A stretch of 24,524 nucleotides of DNA from an uncultured Prevotella sp. (GTDB lineage: Bacteria; Bacteroidota; Bacteroidia; Bacteroidales; Bacteroidaceae), in the NCBI GenBank assembly GCA_905234355.1, contig CAJOHP010000031.1, positions 1-24,524 of the forward strand, given 5' to 3'. The first letter of the stretch is position 1. Each line of letters starts with the position of its first letter. The notes beneath the pieces were generated by a model that had not been told where the DNA came from, ran no database searches, and worked only from the letters and a program-made list of their open reading frames with translations. The translations under genes and the position numbers were made by a program. Of this stretch, positions 1 through 6,928 are shown piece by piece.

Positions 1-1
1 A

Positions 2-2275
2 CCGGAGATATACACCCTGAAGAGTGAGGCCAAGCTCGCTCCGAAGGTCAACGTGCTGGGCAAGATAGATCTCTCGGCCCTCAACCAGAGCACCCGCCCG
101 AAGAAGAAGTCGAAGGAGGAGAAGCGCAAGCAGCGCGAGGAGAAGGCTGCCCAGCAGCGCGGCCAGCAGGGAGGCGAGAAGAAGAAGCGTGAGCGCATAC
201 GTGGCGGCAAGGTAGACATCGAAGCCGCCGCCAAGCAGCAACAGCAGCAGGGCGGCAGCAAGAAAAACAAGAACAAGGGCGGCCAAGGCGGTCAGCAGCC
301 CTTAGCTGCACAGCAGCAGGGCGGCGGCAAGAACAAGAAGAAGAACCGCCAGCAGCCCAAGTCCATCGAGCCCAATGAGGAGGACGTGGCACGCCAGGTC
401 AAGGAGACGCTGGCCCGCCTCACGTCGAAGAACCAGAACAAGAAGGGCGCCAAATACCGCCGCGAGAAGCGCGATGCCGTGGCCGAGCGCATGCACGAGG
501 AGATGGCCGCCGAGGCAGCACAGTCGAAGGTGCTCAAGCTCACCGAGTTTGTCACCGTCTCCGAGCTGGCCACGATGATGAACGTGCCCGTGGTCAAGGT
601 CATCTCTACCTGCATGGCCATAGGCATCATGGCCTCCATCAACCAGCGCCTGGAGGCCGAGACCATCAATATCGTGGCCGAGGAGTTCGGATTTACCACC
701 GAGTATGTGTCTGCCGAGGTGCAGAACGCCATCCAGGAGGAGGCCGACGACGAGAGCGACCTGCTGCCGCGCGCACCCATCGTGACCGTCATGGGCCACG
801 TGGACCACGGTAAGACCTCGCTGCTCGACTATATCCGCAAGACCAACGTCATCGCCGGCGAGGCCGGAGGCATCACCCAGCACATCGGCGCCTACAACGT
901 CACCCTGGGCGACGGACGCCAGATCACCTTCCTCGACACCCCTGGCCACGAGGCCTTCACGGCCATGCGTGCACGCGGTGCACAGGTCACCGACATCGCC
1001 ATCATCATCGTCGCGGCCGACGACTCGGTGATGCCCACCACCAAGGAGGCCATCGCCCATGCCCAGGCAGCCGGCGTGCCCATGGTGTTTGCCATCAACA
1101 AGATAGACAAGCCGGGAGCCAATCCCGACAAGATACGCGAAGACCTGGCCAACATGAACCTGCTCGTCGAGGAGTGGGGCGGTAAGTACCAGTGTCAGGA
1201 GATATCGGCCAAGAAAGGCATCGGCGTCGAGGAACTGCTCGAGAAGGTGCTCCTCGAGGCCGAGATGCTCGACCTGAAGGCCAACCCCAACCGCCGTGCC
1301 ACCGGCAGCATCATCGAGTCGAGCCTCGACAAGGGCCGCGGCTACGTCTCGACCGTGCTCGTGAGCAACGGCACGCTGAAGGTGGGCGACATCGTCATCG
1401 CCGGCACTGCACACGGCAAGATCAAGGCCATGTTCAACGAGCGCAACGAGCGCATACCCGAGGCCCGTCCGGCACAGCCCGCCATCATCCTCGGTCTGAA
1501 CGGCGCACCCACGGCCGGCGACGCCTTCAACGTGATGGACTCGGAGCAGGAGGCCCGCGAGATAGCCAACAAGCGCGAGCAGCTCGCACGCGAGCAGGGC
1601 CTGCGCACGCAGAAGACCATCGGTCTGGACGACATCAGCCACCGCATCGCGCTGGGCGAGTTCCACGAGCTCAACATCGTGGTCAAGGGCGACACCGACG
1701 GCTCCATCGAGGCCCTCTCGGACTCCTTCATCAAGCTCTCTACGGAGAAGGTGCAGGTCAACGTCATCGCCAAGGCCGTGGGACAGATCTCGGAGAACGA
1801 CGTCATGCTGGCCTCGGCCTCCGATGCCGTCATCGTGGGCTTCCAGGTGAGGCCGTCGAGCGACGCACGCAAGCTGGCCGAGCGCGAGGGCGTGGAGATC
1901 AACACCTACTCCGTCATCTACGACGCCATCGACGACATACACTCCACCATGGAGGGCATGCTCGACAAGGTGGTCAAGGAGCAGGTCACCGGACAGGTCG
2001 AGGTGCGCGAGGTCTACAAGATATCCAAGGTGGGCACCGTGGCCGGAGCCATGGTCACCGAGGGCAAGGTGCACCGCACAGACAAGGCACGCCTGGTGCG
2101 CGACGGCATCGTCGTCTTCACAGGTGCCATCAATGCCCTGAAGCGCTATAAGGACGACGTGAAGGAGGTGGCCACCAACTTCGAGTGCGGCATCTCGCTC
2201 GTCAACTTCAACGACATCCAGCAGGGCGACATCATCGAGACCTTCACCGAGATAGAGGTCCAGCAGAAGCTGTGA
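2..2275 (+). CDS. infB: Translation initiation factor IF-2, 5' end cut off by the window
   Basis: IF2 is the GTPase that brings initiator tRNA to the 30S subunit and promotes subunit joining. The frame is open from base 2, so the GTG at 53 is an internal valine and the true start lies upstream. The visible part opens with a Lys/Glu/Gln/Gly-rich low-complexity stretch (about 80-460), then the IF2 N-terminal DNA/RNA-binding-like domain (VTVSELATMMNV, near 550). The G domain follows, with G1 GHVDHGKT at 794-817, G3 DTPGHE at 935-952 and G4 NKID at 1097-1108, then domains II-IV to a normal C-terminus ending IEVQQKL. Bacteroidetes IF2 proteins are about 1000 residues, so roughly a quarter is missing here. 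The TGA stop overlaps the ATG of the next gene by one base. The identification is near certain. Confidence 0.98.
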   Translation, partial: PEIYTLKSEAKLAPKVNVLGKIDLSALNQSTRPKKKSKEEKRKQREEKAAQQRGQQGGEKKKRERIRGGKVDIEAAAKQQQQQGGSKKNKNKGGQGGQQPLAAQQQGGGKNKKKNRQQPKSIEPNEEDVARQVKETLARLTSKNQNKKGAKYRREKRDAVAERMHEEMAAEAAQSKVLKLTEFVTVSELATMMNVPVVKVISTCMAIGIMASINQRLEAETINIVAEEFGFTTEYVSAEVQNAIQEEADDESDLLPRAPIVTVMGHVDHGKTSLLDYIRKTNVIAGEAGGITQHIGAYNVTLGDGRQITFLDTPGHEAFTAMRARGAQVTDIAIIIVAADDSVMPTTKEAIAHAQAAGVPMVFAINKIDKPGANPDKIREDLANMNLLVEEWGGKYQCQEISAKKGIGVEELLEKVLLEAEMLDLKANPNRRATGSIIESSLDKGRGYVSTVLVSNGTLKVGDIVIAGTAHGKIKAMFNERNERIPEARPAQPAIILGLNGAPTAGDAFNVMDSEQEAREIANKREQLAREQGLRTQKTIGLDDISHRIALGEFHELNIVVKGDTDGSIEALSDSFIKLSTEKVQVNVIAKAVGQISENDVMLASASDAVIVGFQVRPSSDARKLAEREGVEINTYSVIYDAIDDIHSTMEGMLDKVVKEQVTGQVEVREVYKISKVGTVAGAMVTEGKVHRTDKARLVRDGIVVFTGAINALKRYKDDVKEVATNFECGISLVNFNDIQQGDIIETFTEIEVQQKL

Positions 2276-2727
2276 TGCACGACGACCACGAGCACTATGA
2301 GACCCTCCTGACGGAGCACGGCGTGAAGGCCACGGCCAACCGCCTGGTGGTGCTGCGCACCCTCGACGAGGGCGGACGTCCCCTGTCGCTCACCGAGCTG
2401 GAGCACCGCATACAGACCATCGACAAGTCGGGCATCTTCCGTGCCATCACCCTTTTTCGCGAGCACCACCTGGTCCACGTCATCGACGACGGGTCGGGTG
2501 GTGCTCGCTTTGAGCTCTGCCACAGCCATAGCCACGACGCCGATGCCGACGACGACCAGCACCCCCACTTCTTCTGCGAGTGCTGTCGCCGCACGTTCTG
2601 CCTTACGGGCATCGCACTGCCGCCTGTGGTCACGCCGCCGGGCTTTGCCGTCACAGCGGTAAACTACATGCTTAAAGGCCTCTGTCCGGAGTGCCGCGAC
2701 GCGCAATGCCGTCATTCTAGATATTAG
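2275..2727 (+). CDS. Fur-family metal-responsive transcriptional repressor
   Basis: This 150-residue protein has the Fur/PerR/Zur layout. The N-terminal winged helix includes ATANRLVVLRTL (20-30) and the recognition helix DKSGIFRAITLFREHHLV (50-67). A His/Asp-rich stretch HSHSHDADADDD (83-94) and the Fur hallmark HPHFFCECC (96-104) follow, and C137-PE-C140 completes a four-cysteine structural zinc site. The recognition helix carries FR where most Fur proteins have YR. The His-rich loop would suit a zinc or iron sensor, but the metal cannot be decided from sequence. The ATG overlaps the infB stop (TGATG), so translation is probably coupled and transcription comes from the infB operon; no separate promoter is visible. 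The last codons (Ser-Arg-Tyr) and the TAG stop fall in or next to the first unit of a repeat array. Family assignment is firm, subtype open. Confidence 0.9.
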   Translation: MHDDHEHYETLLTEHGVKATANRLVVLRTLDEGGRPLSLTELEHRIQTIDKSGIFRAITLFREHHLVHVIDDGSGGARFELCHSHSHDADADDDQHPHFFCECCRRTFCLTGIALPPVVTPPGFAVTAVNYMLKGLCPECRDAQCRHSRY

Positions 2728-2817
2728 AATGCCGCGTTCTAGATATTAGAATGCCGCGTTCTAGATATTAAAATGTCGCGTTCTAGATATTAAAATGTCG
2801 CGTTCTAGATATTAGAA
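2715..2817. repeat. Five tandem 15-bp palindromic elements at 22-bp period
   Basis: The unit TTCTAGATATTAGAA begins at 2715, 2737, 2759, 2781 and 2803. It has 5-bp arms (TTCTA/TAGAA) around GATAT and is separated by 7-bp linkers (TGCCGCG or TGTCGCG). Units 3 and 4 carry TTAAAA in place of TTAGAA, so their right arm is degraded, and their two following linkers share the C-to-T change, which suggests duplication of that pair. The 22-bp spacing is close to two helical turns, which would put all units on one face of the DNA. Unit 1 overlaps the end of the Fur-family gene and supplies its stop codon. There is no unique-spacer structure, so this is not a CRISPR. Function is unknown; operator array, protein-binding repeat or transcript end are all possible. 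Confidence 0.95.
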
Positions 2818-3052
2818 TCCGACTTTCAAAAAATAGAGTAGGGCCGTTTCGGTTTTTAACGACAATCAAGCGAGCATCCAGCGTCGTTCCTTCGGTATGA
2901 ATTTACCCTGAATTGTTTGCCCTTTCCCGTTAGGAAAGAAGGTGTTTGCAGATGCCCGGTACATTTGCTTGACCTATGTCAAGCAGAAGGTTTACTTGTG
3001 ACATTTTTTCGTATTTTCTTTCAAAAAGTTTCACTCTTTCAGAATTATTCAC
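2818..3052. other. AT-rich intergenic region without a gene
   Basis: No convincing reading frame is present: the open frame from 2917 runs through the promoter and into the next gene out of frame. The region holds a weak CCG-TTT-CGG stem followed by five T's near 2844-2857, which could help end the infB-fur transcript, and a clear palindrome at 2967-2984 listed separately. Confidence 0.6.
2967..2984. promoter_or_regulatory. Perfect palindrome resembling a Crp/Fnr-type operator
   Basis: GCTTGACCTATGTCAAGC is a perfect inverted repeat with 7-bp arms and a 4-bp centre. Its core TTGAC-N4-GTCAA differs by one base per half-site from the classical FNR site TTGAT-N4-ATCAA. It lies about 70 bp upstream of the -7 box at 3053, a position suited to activation. 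That it binds a Crp/Fnr-family regulator is inference. Confidence 0.45.
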
Positions 3053-3060
3053 TATCTTTG
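3053..3060 (+). promoter_or_regulatory. -7 box of the secreted FIVAR-protein gene
   Basis: TATCTTTG matches the Bacteroidetes -7 consensus TAnnTTTG. No good TTTG -33 box is seen; a T-rich CTTTC lies near 3036-3040. Transcription would begin near 3067, leaving a structured leader of about 95 nt. Confidence 0.65.
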
Positions 3061-3078
3061 CAACGATTTGTCGGCTGC

Positions 3079-3113
3079 ATGCACCTCGTGCGGTGCATCC
3101 TGCAGCAAGCAGG
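3079..3113 (+). other. Two adjacent stem-loops in the 5' leader
   Basis: ATGCACC (3079-3085) pairs with GGTGCAT (3092-3098), and directly after it CCTGC (3099-3103) pairs with GCAGG (3109-3113). The upstream CTGC at 3075-3078 could instead extend the first stem by pairing with GCAG at 3102-3105 across a three-base bulge, which would break the second stem. The pairing is visible; any regulatory role is inference and I do not recognise a known riboswitch. Confidence 0.45.
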
Positions 3114-3160
3114 CATAGACCATTTCACCTATTTTATATTATTAATCATTAAAAAACAAA

Positions 3161-5554
3161 ATGCTTATGAAGAAGTTTACACTTTTGGCTATCGCAGCAC
3201 TGCTGTCGGTAGTGGCATTTGCTCAGAAGAGTGGTAAACAGGCATGCCAGATGGCTCCTCAGACCAGCCGTATGGCTTTGCAAAACGCCTCCCGGGCACA
3301 GCGTGTTCCTGCATGGATGGCTTCTCAGACCACTGTGCAGCAGGTGGCTTCGCGTCGCGCCCTTCGTCGTGCTTTCACCAGTGCCGACGACCTTGTGGGC
3401 AAGATGATGATGCTGAACACCCTTCAGACCTACTCACAGGAGGAAGGACTGCAGCTTGCTTCGCCTTCTGCGGAGGGCTACTCCGTCGAGATTGTCAAGC
3501 AGGACGACGGCACGCTGGCTATTGCCAACTTCGTCAACGGCTCTGATGAGCTTATCACCATCGACGTCGACTTTGCCAACGGCACCTTCACCATCCCCGC
3601 TGGCCAGGTGGCTTACAATCACTCGCAAGCAGGTGAGTGCATTCTGGCCAACATGCAGTCCGATGGCGACCTCACGGGCACTATCTACGACGAAGCCCTG
3701 GTCATCAACGAGATATATGCCGTCGTCGTGGCTGAAGGCCAGTATAAGGACTATATGCTGACCGATTACCTTAGCAGCGTAATCACCCCGTCGAATGGTA
3801 CGATGGCCTGGACCGACAGTGATGGTGAAGAGCAGGAAATCGATGTCTACATGCTGCAGGATGAAGACACCCACACCGTGAGCGTCTACAATTTTGCCGA
3901 CTGGGGCACAGCCATCGACATTCAGCTGAAGGATGAGCAGACCTTTGTCATCGAGCCGCAGCTTGTCACCTCTTCCTCCAACGGCGATTACTACACCTGT
4001 TCCGCCATTGCTGGTACCAATTATATCGGTGGCGACCAGATCTTGGGCACAGGCACCGAGACCACGCTTACCAGCAGCAGCAACTTCACCGCCGTGAACG
4101 ACCAGAACTCTTGGTTTGGCAATTACGGCGCCTTCACCATCACAGCCTCCGGCTTCGAGTTTGTCTATCCCGTCATAGAGGATGTGGCTGCCGTGCCGGC
4201 CAATCCCGAGGTCGTCACGCTCTCTGAGTACAATGCAGAAAAGGGCTATGGCGCCTGCGTCTTAAATATTCCCGTAGTAGACGTCGACGGCAATGCGCTC
4301 AAAGAGTCGAAGCTGTATTATCAGCTCTATTCCGACATCAGCGGCACTGTCGCTCCCATCACGTTCACTCCCGAGCTCTATGAAAACGTGGAAGAGGCGA
4401 TGACCGAAGTGCCTTTCACCTTCGTCGACGACTACGATTTCGATGTCTCCAATGGCTACAAGCGCGTGTTCCTGAACTATGACTACTCCGACTACACGCG
4501 CATCGGCGTGAAGAGCATCTACAAGGGTGGCAACACGGTGAACGAGACGGAGATACAGTGGCTCGACATAGCTGCCCTGCGCGAGTTGCAGGCTGCCTAT
4601 GCTGCCCTCGAGGCTGAGATAACGGCCGCTACGGCCAAAGAGCAGTTGCCGGGCTGGATGGCTGATGCCGTCTATGCAGCCATCGCTGCCTACAATGCCG
4701 AAGATGCTACCGTGGAGAGTCTGCAGGATGCACTTGAGGCTTTGGCCGAAAACGTAGCAGCCTTCCAGGCCATCGAGTCGGACTACCTGGCCCTTGTCAG
4801 TGAGATAGCTGCTGCACAAAGCCTGGTGGAAGACAATACTGAGTGGACTAACGACGTGGACAAGATAGATGCTGCCATAGCTGCTGCCGACGAGGCTGCC
4901 GAATCTGCCGAGGCTACCAATGAGAGCCTGCAGGCCGCACTGGCTGCACTGAAGAAGGCCGAGGATGCTTTCCAGCTGGCCAATATGACGCTCGAGGAGT
5001 ATCTCAATCGTGAGGTGAACTGGGTAGCTCGTACCGTCTATGCTGATGTGACATCGGGCAGTCAGGCTGTCGATGCTTTCGACGTCGACAAGAATATCGC
5101 TGGCCTGTTCAGCAAGGGCGAGGGAACTACTGCACCTCAGTACTATGCTAACGGCACGTCTGTGCGCTTCTACAAGAACAATACCGTGACGTTCTTCGCA
5201 GGAGAGGATGTGGAGAAGATTACCAAGATTCAGATAGCCTTCACCACCGCAAGCTATGCAAAGGAGACGAGTGCAAGCGTTGACGGATACACCCAGACTG
5301 GCAATGTGGGCGTATGGGAAGGCGAGACCAAGGAGATTACCTTCACCAACAGCATGACAGCCAGCAGCGGACACTCGCGTATTGTCGGCTTCACTGTGAG
5401 CTATAAGCTGAAAGACACGGTTGTTGGCATCAGCAATGTCCAGACCGTCAGCATCCCCGTCGGCGCCGTCTACAACATGCAGGGCCAGCGCCTGAGCGAG
5501 AAGCCCCAGAAGGGTCTCTACATTATGAATGGCAAGAAGTACATGGCGAAGTAA
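3161..5554 (+). CDS. Secreted FIVAR-domain-like surface protein with C-terminal sorting-type tail
   Basis: This 797-residue exported protein has unknown function. The start MLMKKFTLLAIAALLSVVAFAQ gives a Sec signal peptide with likely cleavage after AFA (residue 21); the ATG six bases downstream (MKKF) is an equally good start. Residues 50-460 are a beta-rich region of low similarity to anything I can name, with many Asp/Thr/Val. Residues about 470-615 are Ala/Glu-rich helical repeats of the FIVAR type (AAYAALEAEITAA, AIAAYNAEDATVESLQDALEAL, AAIAAADEAAESAEATNESL), which are found in sugar-binding surface proteins. A discoidin-like or carbohydrate-binding beta domain may follow. The C-terminus (VYNMQGQRLSEKPQKGLYIM then GKKYMAK) is the short tail common on Prevotella secreted proteins and related to type IX secretion sorting domains. 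It stands alone, with its own promoter and terminator. Confidence 0.85.
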   Translation: MLMKKFTLLAIAALLSVVAFAQKSGKQACQMAPQTSRMALQNASRAQRVPAWMASQTTVQQVASRRALRRAFTSADDLVGKMMMLNTLQTYSQEEGLQLASPSAEGYSVEIVKQDDGTLAIANFVNGSDELITIDVDFANGTFTIPAGQVAYNHSQAGECILANMQSDGDLTGTIYDEALVINEIYAVVVAEGQYKDYMLTDYLSSVITPSNGTMAWTDSDGEEQEIDVYMLQDEDTHTVSVYNFADWGTAIDIQLKDEQTFVIEPQLVTSSSNGDYYTCSAIAGTNYIGGDQILGTGTETTLTSSSNFTAVNDQNSWFGNYGAFTITASGFEFVYPVIEDVAAVPANPEVVTLSEYNAEKGYGACVLNIPVVDVDGNALKESKLYYQLYSDISGTVAPITFTPELYENVEEAMTEVPFTFVDDYDFDVSNGYKRVFLNYDYSDYTRIGVKSIYKGGNTVNETEIQWLDIAALRELQAAYAALEAEITAATAKEQLPGWMADAVYAAIAAYNAEDATVESLQDALEALAENVAAFQAIESDYLALVSEIAAAQSLVEDNTEWTNDVDKIDAAIAAADEAAESAEATNESLQAALAALKKAEDAFQLANMTLEEYLNREVNWVARTVYADVTSGSQAVDAFDVDKNIAGLFSKGEGTTAPQYYANGTSVRFYKNNTVTFFAGEDVEKITKIQIAFTTASYAKETSASVDGYTQTGNVGVWEGETKEITFTNSMTASSGHSRIVGFTVSYKLKDTVVGISNVQTVSIPVGAVYNMQGQRLSEKPQKGLYIMNGKKYMAK

Positions 5555-5588
5555 GCCACACGGCTTCCTATACATCTTATAATATATA

Positions 5589-5628
5589 TGCCGCCCGGCA
5601 CTGCGCGATGAGCGTGTGCCGGGCGGCA
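5589..5628. terminator. Strong stem-loop between convergent genes
   Basis: TGCCGCCCGGCAC (5589-5601) pairs perfectly with GTGCCGGGCGGCA (5616-5628) around a 14-nt loop. It sits between the convergent secreted-protein gene and sufS. The plus strand continues TTGTTGT, and on the minus strand an A/T-rich run follows, so it may stop transcription from both sides. Confidence 0.8.
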
Positions 5629-5683
5629 TTGTTGTCGGGTCTGTGTGGCACGGAAGACCGTGGGTGCCGTGCGCAAGTGGCGG

Positions 5684-6928
5684 TCAGAACATGCGGCTGA
5701 CGCGGCGTATGCCCTCGGCGAGCTGGTCTATCTCGTCCTTGGTGTTGTAGAGGGCGAAGGAGGCCCTCACGGTGCCGGTGACGCCGAGTCGCGTCATCAG
5801 CGGGTGTGCGCAGTGGTGGCCTGTGCGCACGGCGATGCCGAGGCGGTCGAGCAGTGTGCCCAGGTCGAGCGGGTGTATGTCGGCCACGAGGAAGGACACG
5901 ACGGCGTCGCGGCCGGCCGACGGTGCGGGGCCGAAGATGCGCATGCCGTCGATGCCGCAGAGCTGCTCTATGCAGTAGCGGGTGAGCTCGCGCTCGTGGG
6001 CCTCGATGTGGTCGAGCCCGAGGCGGGTGATGTAGTCGATGGCGGTGGCCAGGCCGTGGGTGGCCACATAGTCGGGTGTGCCGGCCTCAAACTTCAGCGG
6101 CGGACGCTCGAAGGTGGTGCGCTCCCACGACACCTGGTCTATCATCTCGCCGCCGCCCTGGTAGGGTGGCAGGCGGTCGAGCCAGGCCTCCTTGCCGTAG
6201 AGCACGCCGATGCCGGTGGGGCCGTACATCTTGTGGCCGCTGAAGCAGAGGAAGTCGCAGTCCATGGCCTGCACGTCGAGGGGCAGGTGGGGTGCGCTCT
6301 GTGCAGCGTCGACGAGCACGGGTATGCCGCGCTCGTGGGCCGCACGGATGATGCGTTCCACGGGGTTCTGGGTGCCGAGCACATTGCTCACGTGGGCGAT
6401 GCTCACCAGACGGGTGCGGGGGGTGAGGAAGGCATCGAGCGCGGGGAAGGGTGGGGTGTCGATGGCCAACAGGCCGTCGTCGGTGATGGGCAGGTGGCGC
6501 ACGACGATGCCGCGGCGCTGTGCCTGCAGCTGCCAGGGCACGATGTTGCTGTGGTGCTCCATGTCGCTCAGGAGCACCTCGTCGCCGGGCTCCATCTGCG
6601 ACTCACAGAAGGTCTGCGCCACGAGGTTGATGGCCTCGGTGGTGCCGCGGGTGAAGACTATCTCGGTGGTGCTGCGGGCGTTGATGAACGCGCGCACCCG
6701 CTCACGGGCCGCCTCGTGCAGGTCGGTGGCCTGCTGCGAGAGGTAGTGCACGCCGCGGTGCACGTTGGCGTTCTGGTTGAGATACTCCTCGCGCATGGCG
6801 TCGAGCACGCAGAGTGGTTTCTGTGTGGTGGCCGCATTGTCGAGATAGACCAGCGGCCGGCCGTAGACCTGGCGCGAGAGGATGGGGAAGTCGGCGCGTA
6901 TTTGCTGTATGTCGTACATAGTTGTCAT
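5684..6928 (-). CDS. sufS: Cysteine desulfurase SufS (class II)
   Basis: SufS is a PLP enzyme that takes sulfur from cysteine as a persulfide and feeds Fe-S cluster assembly. The 414-residue product matches the family length (about 406 in E. coli). The substrate and PLP region LVYLDNAATTQKP is near the N-terminus, the Schiff-base lysine is K233 in SGHKMYGPTG, and the catalytic cysteine C373 lies in RTGHHCAHPL, the class II form. I chose the ATG at 6928 because it overlaps the sufD stop in an ATGA arrangement, typical of translational coupling; ATG at 6934 or 6919 are alternatives. The open frame runs further upstream, antisense-free, into sufD but that part is only a shadow. It is the last gene of the operon. 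Confidence 0.97.
   Translation of the reverse strand: MTTMYDIQQIRADFPILSRQVYGRPLVYLDNAATTQKPLCVLDAMREEYLNQNANVHRGVHYLSQQATDLHEAARERVRAFINARSTTEIVFTRGTTEAINLVAQTFCESQMEPGDEVLLSDMEHHSNIVPWQLQAQRRGIVVRHLPITDDGLLAIDTPPFPALDAFLTPRTRLVSIAHVSNVLGTQNPVERIIRAAHERGIPVLVDAAQSAPHLPLDVQAMDCDFLCFSGHKMYGPTGIGVLYGKEAWLDRLPPYQGGGEMIDQVSWERTTFERPPLKFEAGTPDYVATHGLATAIDYITRLGLDHIEAHERELTRYCIEQLCGIDGMRIFGPAPSAGRDAVVSFLVADIHPLDLGTLLDRLGIAVRTGHHCAHPLMTRLGVTGTVRASFALYNTKDEIDQLAEGIRRVSRMF

Noticed and set aside
302..2074. 590-codon open frame antisense to infB
   Set aside because: It is a product of the GC-rich codon pattern of infB; its translation is His/Asp/Gly/Leu-rich with no domain, and IF2 motifs on the other strand are unambiguous.
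2715..2817. CRISPR array
   Set aside because: Units are 15 bp with 7-bp nearly identical linkers; there are no unique spacers and no cas genes nearby.
2917..3237. 106-codon plus-strand frame upstream of the secreted-protein gene
   Set aside because: It covers the promoter and leader and overlaps the signal-peptide region in another frame; its composition is not protein-like.
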